A stretch of DNA of 64,000 nucleotides, from NCBI GenBank assembly GCA_037142875.1, contig JBAWZV010000006.1, forward strand, positions 48,430 through 112,429. The letters are read 5' to 3'. This DNA is from PALSA-600 sp037142875. Its GTDB lineage: Bacteria > Actinomycetota > Thermoleophilia > Gaiellales > Gaiellaceae. Shown here piece by piece: positions 34,671-42,434 of the stretch; the stretch's first letter is position 1; every line of letters begins with the position of its first letter. A program made the position numbers and the translations under genes. The notes beneath the pieces are model-generated. The model made no database searches. It was not told the origin of the DNA and was given only the letters and a program-made list of their open reading frames with translations.

Positions 34671-35912
34671 ATGGCCGCCAGGTCGTTCTCATTCACGTCG
34701 GAGTCAGTCACCGAGGGACATCCCGACAAGGTCGCGGATCAGGTCTCGGACTCCGTCCTCGACGCAGTCCTCGCCGATGACCCGATGGGCCGTGTCGCGT
34801 GCGAGACGCTCGTCACCACCGGACTGGTCGTCGTTGCAGGCGAGATCACGACATCGACGTACGTTGACATCCCGCGCCTCGTGCGTGAGCGGATCACGAG
34901 CATCGGCTACACGCGTGCCAAGTACGGGTTCGATGCAGACACGTGCGCCGTCATGGTGGCGATCGACGAGCAGTCACCGGATATCGCGCAAGGTGTCGAC
35001 ACTGCCTTCGAGGTTCAGCACGGCGCGACAGACACCGACCCGCTCGACCGTGTCGGCGCCGGCGACCAGGGGCTGATGTTCGGGTATGCGACGAACGAGA
35101 CGCCGGAGCTGATGCCGCTCCCGATCATGCTCGCGCACAAGCTTGCCCATCGCCTCGCCGAGGTACGCAAGGCGGACATCCTTCCGTACCTGCGGCCCGA
35201 CGGGAAGACGCAGGTGACCGTCCGCTACGAGGTCGACGACAACGGTCGCCAGACGCCGGTTGAGATCGAGCGGGTGCTCGTCTCGACGCAGCATCGCGAG
35301 GGCGTTGACATTGCGGGGCGGATCAAGCCTGATCTGATCGAGCACGTGATCGAGCGCATCCTCCCGAAGGACCTCTACGACCCGAAGCGCTTCTCTGACA
35401 ACGACTTCGTCTACGTGAACCCGACCGGCAAGTTCGTGATCGGCGGCCCGATGGGTGACGCTGGCCTGACCGGGCGCAAGATCATCGTCGACACCTACGG
35501 CGGCGCAGCACCGCACGGCGGCGGCGCCTTCTCAGGCAAGGATCCGACGAAGGTCGACCGTTCGGCTGCCTACGCGGCGCGCTACGTGGCCAAGAACGTC
35601 GTCGCGGCCGGTCTCGCCGACCGCTGCCAGATTCAGGTGGCCTACGCGATCGGCGTCGCACGTCCCTTCTCGATCCTGGTCGAGTGTTTCGGGACTGAGC
35701 ACGTTCCGGTCACGAAGATCGAGGAGCTCGTGAACGAGCACTTCGACCTTCGCCCCGCCGCGATCCTGCGCGACCTTGACCTGCGGCGTCCGATCTACGT
35801 GAAGACCGCCGCGTATGGCCACTTCGGCCGCGAGGACGCCGAGTTCACGTGGGAGCTGACCGACAAGGCTGCCGGCCTCCGCGCCGCCGCTGGCCTCGCG
35901 CCAGCCGTCTAG
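34671..35912 (+). CDS. metK: S-adenosylmethionine synthetase
   Basis: Makes S-adenosylmethionine from methionine and ATP. 413 residues with all three structural repeats: FTSESVTEGHPDKVADQVSD at the N-terminus, GAGDQGLMFGYATNETPE (the signature hexapeptide loop), and GGGAFSGKDPTKVDRSAAYAARY near residue 285 (the phosphate-binding loop). YVNPTGKFVIGGPMGDAGLTGRK is also typical. A single-gene unit with its own predicted promoter. Confidence 0.97.
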   Translation: MAARSFSFTSESVTEGHPDKVADQVSDSVLDAVLADDPMGRVACETLVTTGLVVVAGEITTSTYVDIPRLVRERITSIGYTRAKYGFDADTCAVMVAIDEQSPDIAQGVDTAFEVQHGATDTDPLDRVGAGDQGLMFGYATNETPELMPLPIMLAHKLAHRLAEVRKADILPYLRPDGKTQVTVRYEVDDNGRQTPVEIERVLVSTQHREGVDIAGRIKPDLIEHVIERILPKDLYDPKRFSDNDFVYVNPTGKFVIGGPMGDAGLTGRKIIVDTYGGAAPHGGGAFSGKDPTKVDRSAAYAARYVAKNVVAAGLADRCQIQVAYAIGVARPFSILVECFGTEHVPVTKIEELVNEHFDLRPAAILRDLDLRRPIYVKTAAYGHFGREDAEFTWELTDKAAGLRAAAGLAPAV

Positions 35913-35931
35913 TCGGCGTACCTCTCGCCGT

Positions 35932-35961
35932 CACACATCCGTCACGCTGCCTGGCACCGGG
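35932..35961 (+). repeat. REP-like dispersed repeat, copy B
   Basis: Begins CACACATCCGTCACG and ends TGCCTGGCACCGGG. It differs from copy A (463-492, opposite strand) at two positions only. It lies between the convergent metK and dtxR-type genes, where the palindromic core could also help end transcription. Confidence 0.7.
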
Positions 35962-35989
35962 ACATCGCTCCTCGGGGCGGGTCGTTCGA

Positions 35990-36673
35990 TCAGGTCGTTC
36001 GAACGAAGAGGCCCGCGGCGGCCTTCTCGGCGATCGTCCGCCGCTGGCCGGCGACGGTGATCGTGATCGCTCTCTCGGCGTCAGGTGCCGACTCGATCGC
36101 GACCTCGGTATTCGGGACAAAGCCCTCGGCGTAGAACCAGTGCAAAAGGTCGCCGTCGTGCTCCGCGAGACGCACGATGGTCGCGCGTGTACCGGGGGCG
36201 AGCGCGGCGAGCGGAGTTAGCTCGAGGTTCTCCGTCTGCTCGAACACCGTGTCGACCGGCCAGCCATGCGGGCAGCGGTCGGGGTGACCGAGCTTCTCAT
36301 CGATGCGCTCGATCATGTCGTCGGTGAACGTGTCGCCGAGCTCGTCTGCATGGACATGCGACTCGGCCGGGGTGTACCCCATGAAGTCCGTCAGGAGTCG
36401 CTCGATGATGCGGTGCTTGCGCACGACATGCTCGGCACGGGCGCGACCGCTCGCGGTGAGGATCGCCTCCTTACGCTCTCCACGCTCCACGAGTCCCTCC
36501 GCCTCAAGACGCTTCAACATCTCACCCGCCGAGGCCCGTGAGACGCCGAGCATCTCGGCGATCCGAGACGACAGCGTCGGAACGTCCGTATCCTGAGGGT
36601 GGTACTCGCCGATCGGGAAGGCGAGGAAGTAGATCGTCTCGAGGTAGTCGTCGACAGAGTGCCCCGGAGCCAT
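35990..36673 (-). CDS. DtxR/MntR-family metal-dependent repressor
   Basis: A 227-residue iron- or manganese-sensing repressor. Residues 5-70 are the winged helix (SVDDYLETIYFLAF, VSRASAGEMLKRLEAEGLV). The dimerisation and metal domain contains RKHRIIERLLTDFMGYTPAESHVHADELGD, with the His/Glu/Asp residues that form the metal sites, and RCPHGWPVDT. A C-terminal SH3-like FeoA domain follows (ELTPLAALAPGTRATIVRLAEHD). It is transcribed away from a ZIP metal transporter, with a palindrome over the transporter leader, so it very likely controls metal uptake or efflux. Whether iron, manganese or zinc is sensed cannot be told. Confidence 0.9.
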   Translation of the reverse strand: MAPGHSVDDYLETIYFLAFPIGEYHPQDTDVPTLSSRIAEMLGVSRASAGEMLKRLEAEGLVERGERKEAILTASGRARAEHVVRKHRIIERLLTDFMGYTPAESHVHADELGDTFTDDMIERIDEKLGHPDRCPHGWPVDTVFEQTENLELTPLAALAPGTRATIVRLAEHDGDLLHWFYAEGFVPNTEVAIESAPDAERAITITVAGQRRTIAEKAAAGLFVRTT

Positions 36674-36682
36674 CGAAGCGAC

Positions 36683-36688
36683 AGCCTA
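36683..36688 (-). promoter_or_regulatory. Predicted -10 element of the DtxR-family gene
   Basis: TAGGCT on the minus strand ends 9 nt before the ATG at 36673. Confidence 0.4.
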
Positions 36689-36694
36689 CCGTGG

Positions 36695-36700
36695 TATGCT
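36695..36700 (+). promoter_or_regulatory. Predicted -10 element of the ZIP transporter gene
   Basis: TATGCT, 29 nt before the ATG at 36730. The expected transcription start falls just before the palindrome at 36711. Confidence 0.4.
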
Positions 36701-36710
36701 TGCCTCTCCT

Positions 36711-36726
36711 GTAAGGCAGACCTTAC
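36711..36726. promoter_or_regulatory. Palindromic operator, likely for the DtxR-family regulator
   Basis: GTAAGG-CAGA-CCTTAC is a perfect 6-bp inverted repeat with a 4-bp spacer. It overlaps a second repeat, TGCCT (36701-36705) and AGGCA (36714-36718). It resembles the A/T-flanked palindromes bound by DtxR and MntR and lies between the -10 element and the ATG of the transporter gene. Confidence 0.55.
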
Positions 36727-36729
36727 TTA

Positions 36730-37560
36730 ATGGGAACCGCTCAGACTCTCCTCCTCGGCGCCATCGCCGGCATCACGATCTTCATCGGACTGCCGATTGC
36801 CCGCGTTCGCGGTTTGAGGATGGGAGCCAAGGCGGGCATGTCCGCCCTCTCGACAGGCATCCTCGTCTTCCTGCTCTGGGACGTGCTCTCCCACGGCGTC
36901 GCTCCGGTCGAGACATCGCTGAACGCGCACGACTGGGGGACGTTCACGCTCCGGACGACCCTCGCTCTCGTGGGGTTCGGGGTGGGGTACATGAGCCTCG
37001 TGTACTACGACTGGTGGCTGAAGTGTCGTCGAGCCTCACCGATGGTGGGCACTGGCGCTACGGCCGCCGACGAGGGCGCCGCGCCCGCCCCGCATCACAT
37101 GTCACCGGCTCGGCGGCTCTCGCTGCTGATCGCTACCGGCATCGGCATTCACAACTTCGGTGAGGGGCTCGCAATCGGGCAGTCGGCCGCTGCAGGCGAG
37201 GTCGCGCTCGCCGTCGTCCTGATCATCGGTTTCGGTCTCCACAACATGACCGAGGGGTTTGGCGTCGTCGGCCCGCTCGCGGCCGACCCGGAGCTTCCAA
37301 GCTGGCGCTTCCTTGGTCTGCTCGGCTTGATCGGCGGGGCGCCGACGTTCATCGGGACCGCGATCGGCCATGTCTGGGTGAGTGTCTCGCTCGAGATCGT
37401 CTTCTTCGCCCTCGCCGGCGGCTCGATCCTCTACGTCGTCGGGGAGCTGCTCGCCGTCTGCCGCCGCTACTCGATGCCGATCGTGGTCGGCTGGACGCTG
37501 ATGCTCGGTGTCGTCATCGGCTTCGCGACCGACTTCATCCTCACCGCCGCCGGCGGGTAG
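36730..37560 (+). CDS. ZIP-family divalent metal transporter
   Basis: A 276-residue inner-membrane protein with eight predicted helices. The binuclear metal site is visible: His141, Asn142 and Glu145 (HNFGEGLAIG) and His171, Asn172 and Glu175 (HNMTEGFGVV). A cytoplasmic loop at about 100-127 carries two histidines (PAPHHMS). Most ZIP proteins import zinc, iron or manganese into the cytoplasm. The divergent DtxR-family gene and the operator in its leader make metal-responsive control very likely. No clear ribosome-binding site. Confidence 0.88.
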   Translation: MGTAQTLLLGAIAGITIFIGLPIARVRGLRMGAKAGMSALSTGILVFLLWDVLSHGVAPVETSLNAHDWGTFTLRTTLALVGFGVGYMSLVYYDWWLKCRRASPMVGTGATAADEGAAPAPHHMSPARRLSLLIATGIGIHNFGEGLAIGQSAAAGEVALAVVLIIGFGLHNMTEGFGVVGPLAADPELPSWRFLGLLGLIGGAPTFIGTAIGHVWVSVSLEIVFFALAGGSILYVVGELLAVCRRYSMPIVVGWTLMLGVVIGFATDFILTAAGG

Positions 37561-37577
37561 ACCACCGCGCCGGATCG

Positions 37578-37583
37578 TAGGCT
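37578..37583 (+). promoter_or_regulatory. Predicted -10 element, leaderless start
   Basis: TAGGCT ends 6 nt before the ATG at 37590. Confidence 0.45.
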
Positions 37584-37589
37584 GTCGGC

Positions 37590-38525
37590 ATGGGGGAGTT
37601 CTTCCACGCCGTCCGAGTCTTCGGCGATCAGCTCGCGGCCGTCCGCTGGGAGTACCTGGCTGTCGCGCTCGCCCTCGGTGTTGCAAAGCTCGTCTTCAGG
37701 GCGATCGCGTGGCGGACGATCCTGCGCGCGTCCTTCCCAGGCGAACGGCTCCGCTTCCGGAGCGTCTTCGGCGCGTACGTCGCCGGTGTCGGCGTCAACT
37801 CGATCGTTCCTGCGCGGGGCGGTGACGCCGTCAAGCTGTACCTGATCAAGCACCGTATTCCCGACGCGACGTACCCGACCTTGGCCCCGACGCTGCTTGC
37901 CGAGACCATGCTCGACATGGTCGTCGCGGGCGGACTGATGCTCTGGGCGTTCGCGATCGGCGTGCTCCCGACCCACCAGGTCTACGCGCACCTGCCGGCG
38001 GTCGACTGGCGCTTCTTCCTTCACCATTCCCGTGCGACCGAGATCGGCCTCGGCGTCACACTCGCTGTCGCGGTTGTTGCGCTGCTCCTGTTCATCGAAC
38101 GCGGCGGCGACTTCCGGGCACGAGTCGCCCAGGGATTCGCGATCCTCGCCGATCCACCGCGGTTCCTTCGCGGGGTCGTGCTCCCACAGGCGATCGCCTG
38201 GGTGTTTCGCATCGCTGCCCTCTACTACTTTCTCCTCGCCTTCGATGTCCACGCGAGCGTCCACAACGCGCTCCTCGTCCAGGTGGTCGAGTCGCTTGCG
38301 ACGCTCTTCCCCGCGACTCCGGGCGGTGCCGGAACGAAGCAGGGGCTCATCGTCTACATCTTCCGTGGGCAGGCACTCTCGGACAGCCTGCTGCTCGCGT
38401 TCAGCGTCGGGATGAACATTGCGAACGTCCTCTTCGGCCTCGTGCTTGGCTCCATCGCTCTGTTTGCGATGGCCCGAACGTTCTCGTGGCGAGGTCTGAA
38501 GCCTGTCCACGACGAGATCCCCTGA
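37590..38525 (+). CDS. Lysylphosphatidylglycerol synthase-type transmembrane protein (UPF0104)
   Basis: A 311-residue membrane protein with about eight helices, of the LPG_synthase_TM/UPF0104 family related to the flippase domain of MprF. Landmarks are FRAIAWRTILRA, YVAGVGVNSIVPARGGDAVKLYLI (the most conserved stretch) and ATLFPATPGGAGTKQGLIVYIF. It has no aminoacyl-transfer domain, so a lipid-flipping or glycolipid role is more likely than lysylation. No functional partner next to it. Confidence 0.8.
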   Translation: MGEFFHAVRVFGDQLAAVRWEYLAVALALGVAKLVFRAIAWRTILRASFPGERLRFRSVFGAYVAGVGVNSIVPARGGDAVKLYLIKHRIPDATYPTLAPTLLAETMLDMVVAGGLMLWAFAIGVLPTHQVYAHLPAVDWRFFLHHSRATEIGLGVTLAVAVVALLLFIERGGDFRARVAQGFAILADPPRFLRGVVLPQAIAWVFRIAALYYFLLAFDVHASVHNALLVQVVESLATLFPATPGGAGTKQGLIVYIFRGQALSDSLLLAFSVGMNIANVLFGLVLGSIALFAMARTFSWRGLKPVHDEIP

Positions 38526-38534
38526 CGCTGGCAC

Positions 38535-38540
38535 TACCCT
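38535..38540 (+). promoter_or_regulatory. Predicted -10 element of priA, leaderless start
   Basis: TACCCT ends 7 nt before the GTG at 38548. It lies within the 15-mer (38532-38546) also found before ettA. Confidence 0.45.
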
Positions 38541-38547
38541 GGCTCGG

Positions 38548-40473
38548 GTGCCATACGCGTCTGTCTACCCGCTTCTGAACGCTCGCGCGATCGCGCGAGC
38601 GTTCACCTACGAGGTTGCCAACGACGTCGAGGTCGGTGCGATCGTGACCATCCCGTTTGGCCGCCAACGCGCCCGGGGGATCGTCGTCGCGATCCAATCG
38701 GAGGCGCCTGTCGGGATCTCGGCGGTGCCGATCGACGCGGTCGTCGGGCATGTCCCACCGGCGCTCGTCGAGCTTGCCCTCTGGCTCGCGGACTACTACG
38801 GCTCGACGCCGGCACGGGCGCTCGCGCTCGTCGCGCCGGAGATGCGAAAGCGCCGCAAGGTGCAGGAGCCGCCGGGCGAGGCGCAGTCGCTCGCCGGGGA
38901 GGACGAGCCGAGCGAGCTGATGCCGGAGCAGCGCACCGCCACCGATCGCATCGTGAGCGCGATCGACGCCGAAGGTGGAGCGACGTTCCTCCTCTACGGC
39001 CCGACCGGCTCGGGCAAGACCGAGGTGTACCTCCAAGCCTGTGCGGCAATCCTCGACCGCGGCCTCGGGGCGATCATCCTGGTGCCCGAGATCGCCCTCG
39101 CACCGCAGACGGTTGGACGTGTTCGGGCGCGCTTCGGTGACCGCGTCGCGATCCTCCACTCGGGTCTGACCGAGGCGCAGCGGCGTGACGAGCGCGAGCG
39201 GATCGGAAGCGGCGAGGCCCGCATCGTCGTCGGTGCCCGGTCGGCCGTGTTCGCGCCCGTCCGTGGCCTCGGCCTGATCGTGGTCGACGAGGAGCACGAT
39301 GCCTCCTACAAACAGGACTCCGACCCTCGGTACGACGCCCGGACGATCGCGGCAAAGCGTGCGTCGCTCGAAGGGGCGGTCGCCGTCTTCGGCTCGGCGA
39401 CACCGCGGCCCGAGAGCTGGGCACGCCTCGAGCGGCTCGAACTCGGTGGACGCGTCAAGGGCGAGCTGCCCCCCGTGCGGGTTGTCGACCTCCGGCGCGA
39501 GGCCGGCTACCCGCTCTCGGCGCCGCTCCTCTCCGAGCTGCGATTGCTCGCTGATCGAGGTGGCAAGGGGATCCTCCTGCTGAACCGCCGCGGCGTCGCT
39601 CCAGCCCTTCACTGCCGTGCGTGCGGGGCGACGATCCGCTGCCCCGACTGCGACGTCGCTCTCGTCCTCCACGGGGACTCCGGGCTGCGCTGTCACCACT
39701 GCGGCCACGCCGAGCCTGCGCCCGACGCCTGCCCTGTGTGCGCGTCCGCGGAGCTTGCACGGCTCGGCGCCGGAACGCAACGGCTTGAGCGTGAGCTCGC
39801 CGCCAACTTCCCCGAGCTCGAGCTGATCCGACTTGACGCCGACAGCGCGGCGAAGCCCGAGATCCTGACGGCTGCGCTGCGACGCTTCGCCGAGGCCGAT
39901 CGGGTGATCCTGCTCGGCACCCAGATGGTCGCGAAGGGACACCACTTCTCCGGCGTCGATCTGGCCGCGGTCGTGGACGCCGACACGGCGCTCGCGATGC
40001 CCGACTTTCGTTCCGAGGAGCGGACGTTCCAGCTGATCACCCAGCTCGCGGGACGCAGCGGGCGAGACGCCCCGGGTCGCGTGATCGTGCAGACGTTCCA
40101 GCCGGACGCGAGGCCTGTCGTGTTCGCCGCCCGCCACGACGTCCGCCGGTTCCTCGACGAGGAGATCGAGCGGCGGCGTGACCTCGGTTACCCGCCGTTT
40201 CGCCACCTCGTGCGCATCGTCGTGTCCGGGCCCGCGCTTCGGCCGGTGCTGAAGGTGCTCGAAGAGATCCGCAACGGTCTGCCGGGCCACGACCTGCTCG
40301 GCCCGGCGCCGCTCCTGCGTCTTCGCGGCCGCTTCCGGGCTCAGCTCGTCGCCAAGACCGACCGACCACGCGCTGTCGCGACCCAGACGGCGGAGCTGCT
40401 CGCCGCCGCTGCTCCGGCGATGCGACGGGCCGGGCTCACGGCGGTCGTCGACGTCGATCCACAGTCGCTTTGA
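38548..40473 (+). CDS. priA: Primosomal protein N' (PriA helicase)
   Basis: Restarts stalled replication forks. 641 residues, on the short side for PriA. The N-terminal 3'-DNA-binding domain (AFTYEVANDVEVGAIVTIPFGRQRARGIVV) is followed by the helicase core with Walker A GPTGSGKTE from residue 151 and DEEH from 247. The zinc-binding cysteine set CRACGATIRCPDC...CHHCGH...CPVC is intact, unlike the degenerate PriA of mycobacteria that lack ATPase motifs. GTG start. It begins the common priA-def-fmt-rsmB cluster. Confidence 0.95.
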   Translation: MPYASVYPLLNARAIARAFTYEVANDVEVGAIVTIPFGRQRARGIVVAIQSEAPVGISAVPIDAVVGHVPPALVELALWLADYYGSTPARALALVAPEMRKRRKVQEPPGEAQSLAGEDEPSELMPEQRTATDRIVSAIDAEGGATFLLYGPTGSGKTEVYLQACAAILDRGLGAIILVPEIALAPQTVGRVRARFGDRVAILHSGLTEAQRRDERERIGSGEARIVVGARSAVFAPVRGLGLIVVDEEHDASYKQDSDPRYDARTIAAKRASLEGAVAVFGSATPRPESWARLERLELGGRVKGELPPVRVVDLRREAGYPLSAPLLSELRLLADRGGKGILLLNRRGVAPALHCRACGATIRCPDCDVALVLHGDSGLRCHHCGHAEPAPDACPVCASAELARLGAGTQRLERELAANFPELELIRLDADSAAKPEILTAALRRFAEADRVILLGTQMVAKGHHFSGVDLAAVVDADTALAMPDFRSEERTFQLITQLAGRSGRDAPGRVIVQTFQPDARPVVFAARHDVRRFLDEEIERRRDLGYPPFRHLVRIVVSGPALRPVLKVLEEIRNGLPGHDLLGPAPLLRLRGRFRAQLVAKTDRPRAVATQTAELLAAAAPAMRRAGLTAVVDVDPQSL

Positions 40474-40497
40474 CAGACCCCGTCGACGCGGCAGACT

Positions 40498-41004
40498 ATG
40501 AGCATGAGCCCGGCCCCGATCAAGCGGCCTCGCGCGGAGGAGATCCTCGGCGAGTGGGGCGTCCGTGATGTCGCCCCGCCATCGCAGGCCGAACGCGAGC
40601 GCCTCGAGCGCGACCTCGAGATCGACACGCTGGTCGGCAAGCCGCTCCGTCGGCGCCTGCGGCTGTTCCGGACGGAGGGAGACAACTACCTGGCCTCGCT
40701 GGGCGGCCCGCTGCCGTACATGCGGCGTCTGAAGCAGATCGAGGAGGACACGGCAGATCACAAGCGGCGGCTCGAGGCGCTCTACGCCGAGCGCGGGTCC
40801 GACCCTGTCGCCTGGCGTGAGATCGTAGAGCGCTGGGACTTCGGGACCGTCAACGACCTGATCGACCGGCACAACCGCTTCTACCCGATCGAGGCCCATC
40901 TGCCAATGAATCCGCGGTCTCGCGACTTCGTGGAGATCGGCGGCCAGCCCTATCAGCGGGGGCTACTCGACGCCTCCTGGATCCTGACCCGCTTTCCCGC
41001 GTAG
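40498..41004 (+). CDS. Conserved protein of unknown function
   Basis: A 168-residue, charged, mostly helical protein. The middle (EEDTADHKRRLEALYAERG) looks like a short coiled coil. The C-terminus FGTVNDLIDRHNRFYPIEAHLPMNPRSRDFV is the most distinctive part and looks strongly conserved in style. The family name escapes me. Two ATGs (40498 and 40504) are possible. It sits between priA and def and may share their transcript. Confidence 0.6.
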   Translation: MSMSPAPIKRPRAEEILGEWGVRDVAPPSQAERERLERDLEIDTLVGKPLRRRLRLFRTEGDNYLASLGGPLPYMRRLKQIEEDTADHKRRLEALYAERGSDPVAWREIVERWDFGTVNDLIDRHNRFYPIEAHLPMNPRSRDFVEIGGQPYQRGLLDASWILTRFPA

Positions 41005-41007
41005 ACT
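41002..41007 (+). promoter_or_regulatory. Predicted -10 element of def, leaderless start
   Basis: TAGACT ends 10 nt before the TTG at 41018. Confidence 0.45.
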
Positions 41008-41017
41008 TCAACTCGCC

Positions 41018-41644
41018 TTGGCACACGATCACGATCACGACCACGACCACGACCATGACCACGGTCATGATCACGACCACGTCGAGGAGCTCGACGAGGC
41101 GACGATCGAGCGGATCAAGGAGCGCGAGCGCGACGAGGTTCGCCGCCACGCGCTGGCCCAGATCCGGCAGTACCCGGACGTCGCGTTGCGGATGGCCGCT
41201 CGCGAGGTTGTCGAGTTCGACGAGTACCTCGTCCAGCTCATCGAGCGGATGCAGCATCTGATGATCGACGCCCAGGGCGTCGGTCTCGCCGCGACCCAGG
41301 TCGGTGTGCTCCAGCGAGTCTTCGTCTTCGAACTCGAGGAGGGTGCGCCGCTTGCGGTCTGCAATCCGCGGTTCGTCGACGTCTCCAAGGACACAGACAG
41401 CGACGAGGAAGGCTGCCTCTCGCTCCAGGGTGTTCGCGTCCCGGTCGAGCGGGCGAAGAAGCTGAAGCTCGAAGGGAAGGATCCGACGGGCGAGGACGTC
41501 AGCTGGGAGCTCGAAGGGTTGAGCGCTCGCATCGTCCAGCACGAGCTCGACCACCTCGACGGCGTTCTGATCATCGACCGCACCGACGCCGAGAGCCGCA
41601 AGGAAGCGCTTGGCATCCTGCGGCCACAACCGGTCCTTCGCTAG
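41018..41644 (+). CDS. def: Peptide deformylase with a His/Asp-rich N-terminal extension
   Basis: Removes the formyl group from nascent proteins. All three metal-site motifs are intact: GVGLAATQVG (87-96), EEGCLSL with Cys133, and HELDH (175-179, metal ligands His175 and His179, catalytic Glu176). Ahead of the usual start lies an odd extension: residues 3-21 are ten histidines alternating with aspartates (one glycine), then an acidic helix. The only in-frame start before the catalytic domain is TTG 41018, so the extension seems to be translated. It could store or hand over the catalytic iron, nickel or zinc. fmt follows 4 nt later. Confidence 0.93.
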   Translation: MAHDHDHDHDHDHDHGHDHDHVEELDEATIERIKERERDEVRRHALAQIRQYPDVALRMAAREVVEFDEYLVQLIERMQHLMIDAQGVGLAATQVGVLQRVFVFELEEGAPLAVCNPRFVDVSKDTDSDEEGCLSLQGVRVPVERAKKLKLEGKDPTGEDVSWELEGLSARIVQHELDHLDGVLIIDRTDAESRKEALGILRPQPVLR

Positions 41645-41648
41645 CCAG

Positions 41649-42434
41649 ATGCGTCTCGCCGTCGCCGCGACGGCCCCGTTCGGAGCGGACGTGCTCGAGC
41701 GCCTCGCTGCCCGGCACGAGATCGCCTTTCTCCTGACCCGCCCCGACGCCCCTCGCGGTCGCGGCCGCAAGGTCGGAGCCCCGCCGGCGAAGGAGGTAGC
41801 GGAGCGCCTCGGAATTCCTGTGCTCCAGCCGGAGCGGCCCGAGCTTTCACCGGACCGAGTGGACGCGGTCGTCGTGTGTGCCTACGGGCTGCTGATCCCT
41901 GCGGCGCTGCTCGAGCAGCGCCGCTGGCTGAACGTCCACCCGTCGATCCTTCCCCGCTGGCGTGGCGCCGCCCCGGTCGAGCGCGCGATCCTCGCGGGCG
42001 ACACAGAGACCGGTGTCACGATCCACGAGACGGTCGAGGCGCTCGACGCGGGCCCGATCGCTGCGCAGGAGTCGTTCGCGATCGGCCCACTGGACGATGC
42101 CGGAGCGGTGTTTGCTCGCGCCGCCGAGGTGGCAGCTGCCTTGCTCGAGGAGGTGCTGGCTGCGCCGACGTTCACCCCGCAGGCCGATGAGGGCGTCACG
42201 TACGCCGACAAGATCACCTCGGCCGACCGCGACCTGGATCTCACGGATCCGGCCGGCTCGTGGCTGCGGGTGCGGGCACTCTCACCGCACATCGGAGCAC
42301 GCACGGTCATCGAGGGTCGACCGCTGACGGTCTGGGAGGCGACGCTCGTCGACGGGAGGTTCGTTCCGACCGAGGTGCAGCCGGACGGCAAACGGCGGAT
42401 GAGCTACGACGAGTTTCGCCGCGGGTTGCGTTGA
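41649..42434 (+). CDS. fmt: Methionyl-tRNA formyltransferase
   Basis: Formylates Met-tRNA for initiation using 10-formyltetrahydrofolate. 261 residues, shorter than the 310 or so of E. coli Fmt, mainly in the C-terminal domain. The catalytic core is recognisable: VVVCAYGLLIPAALL, NVHPSILPRWRGAAPVERAILAGD (Asn/His catalytic residues) and TGVTIHETVEALDAGPIAAQ. It forms a functional pair with def, which removes the formyl group. Its stop overlaps the rsmB start (TTGA). Confidence 0.93.
   Translation: MRLAVAATAPFGADVLERLAARHEIAFLLTRPDAPRGRGRKVGAPPAKEVAERLGIPVLQPERPELSPDRVDAVVVCAYGLLIPAALLEQRRWLNVHPSILPRWRGAAPVERAILAGDTETGVTIHETVEALDAGPIAAQESFAIGPLDDAGAVFARAAEVAAALLEEVLAAPTFTPQADEGVTYADKITSADRDLDLTDPAGSWLRVRALSPHIGARTVIEGRPLTVWEATLVDGRFVPTEVQPDGKRRMSYDEFRRGLR

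Noticed and set aside
38401..40899. 832-codon open frame opposite priA
   Set aside because: Antisense shadow in a GC-rich genome; priA on the other strand is complete and convincing. The same holds for the long minus frame at 7277-8995.
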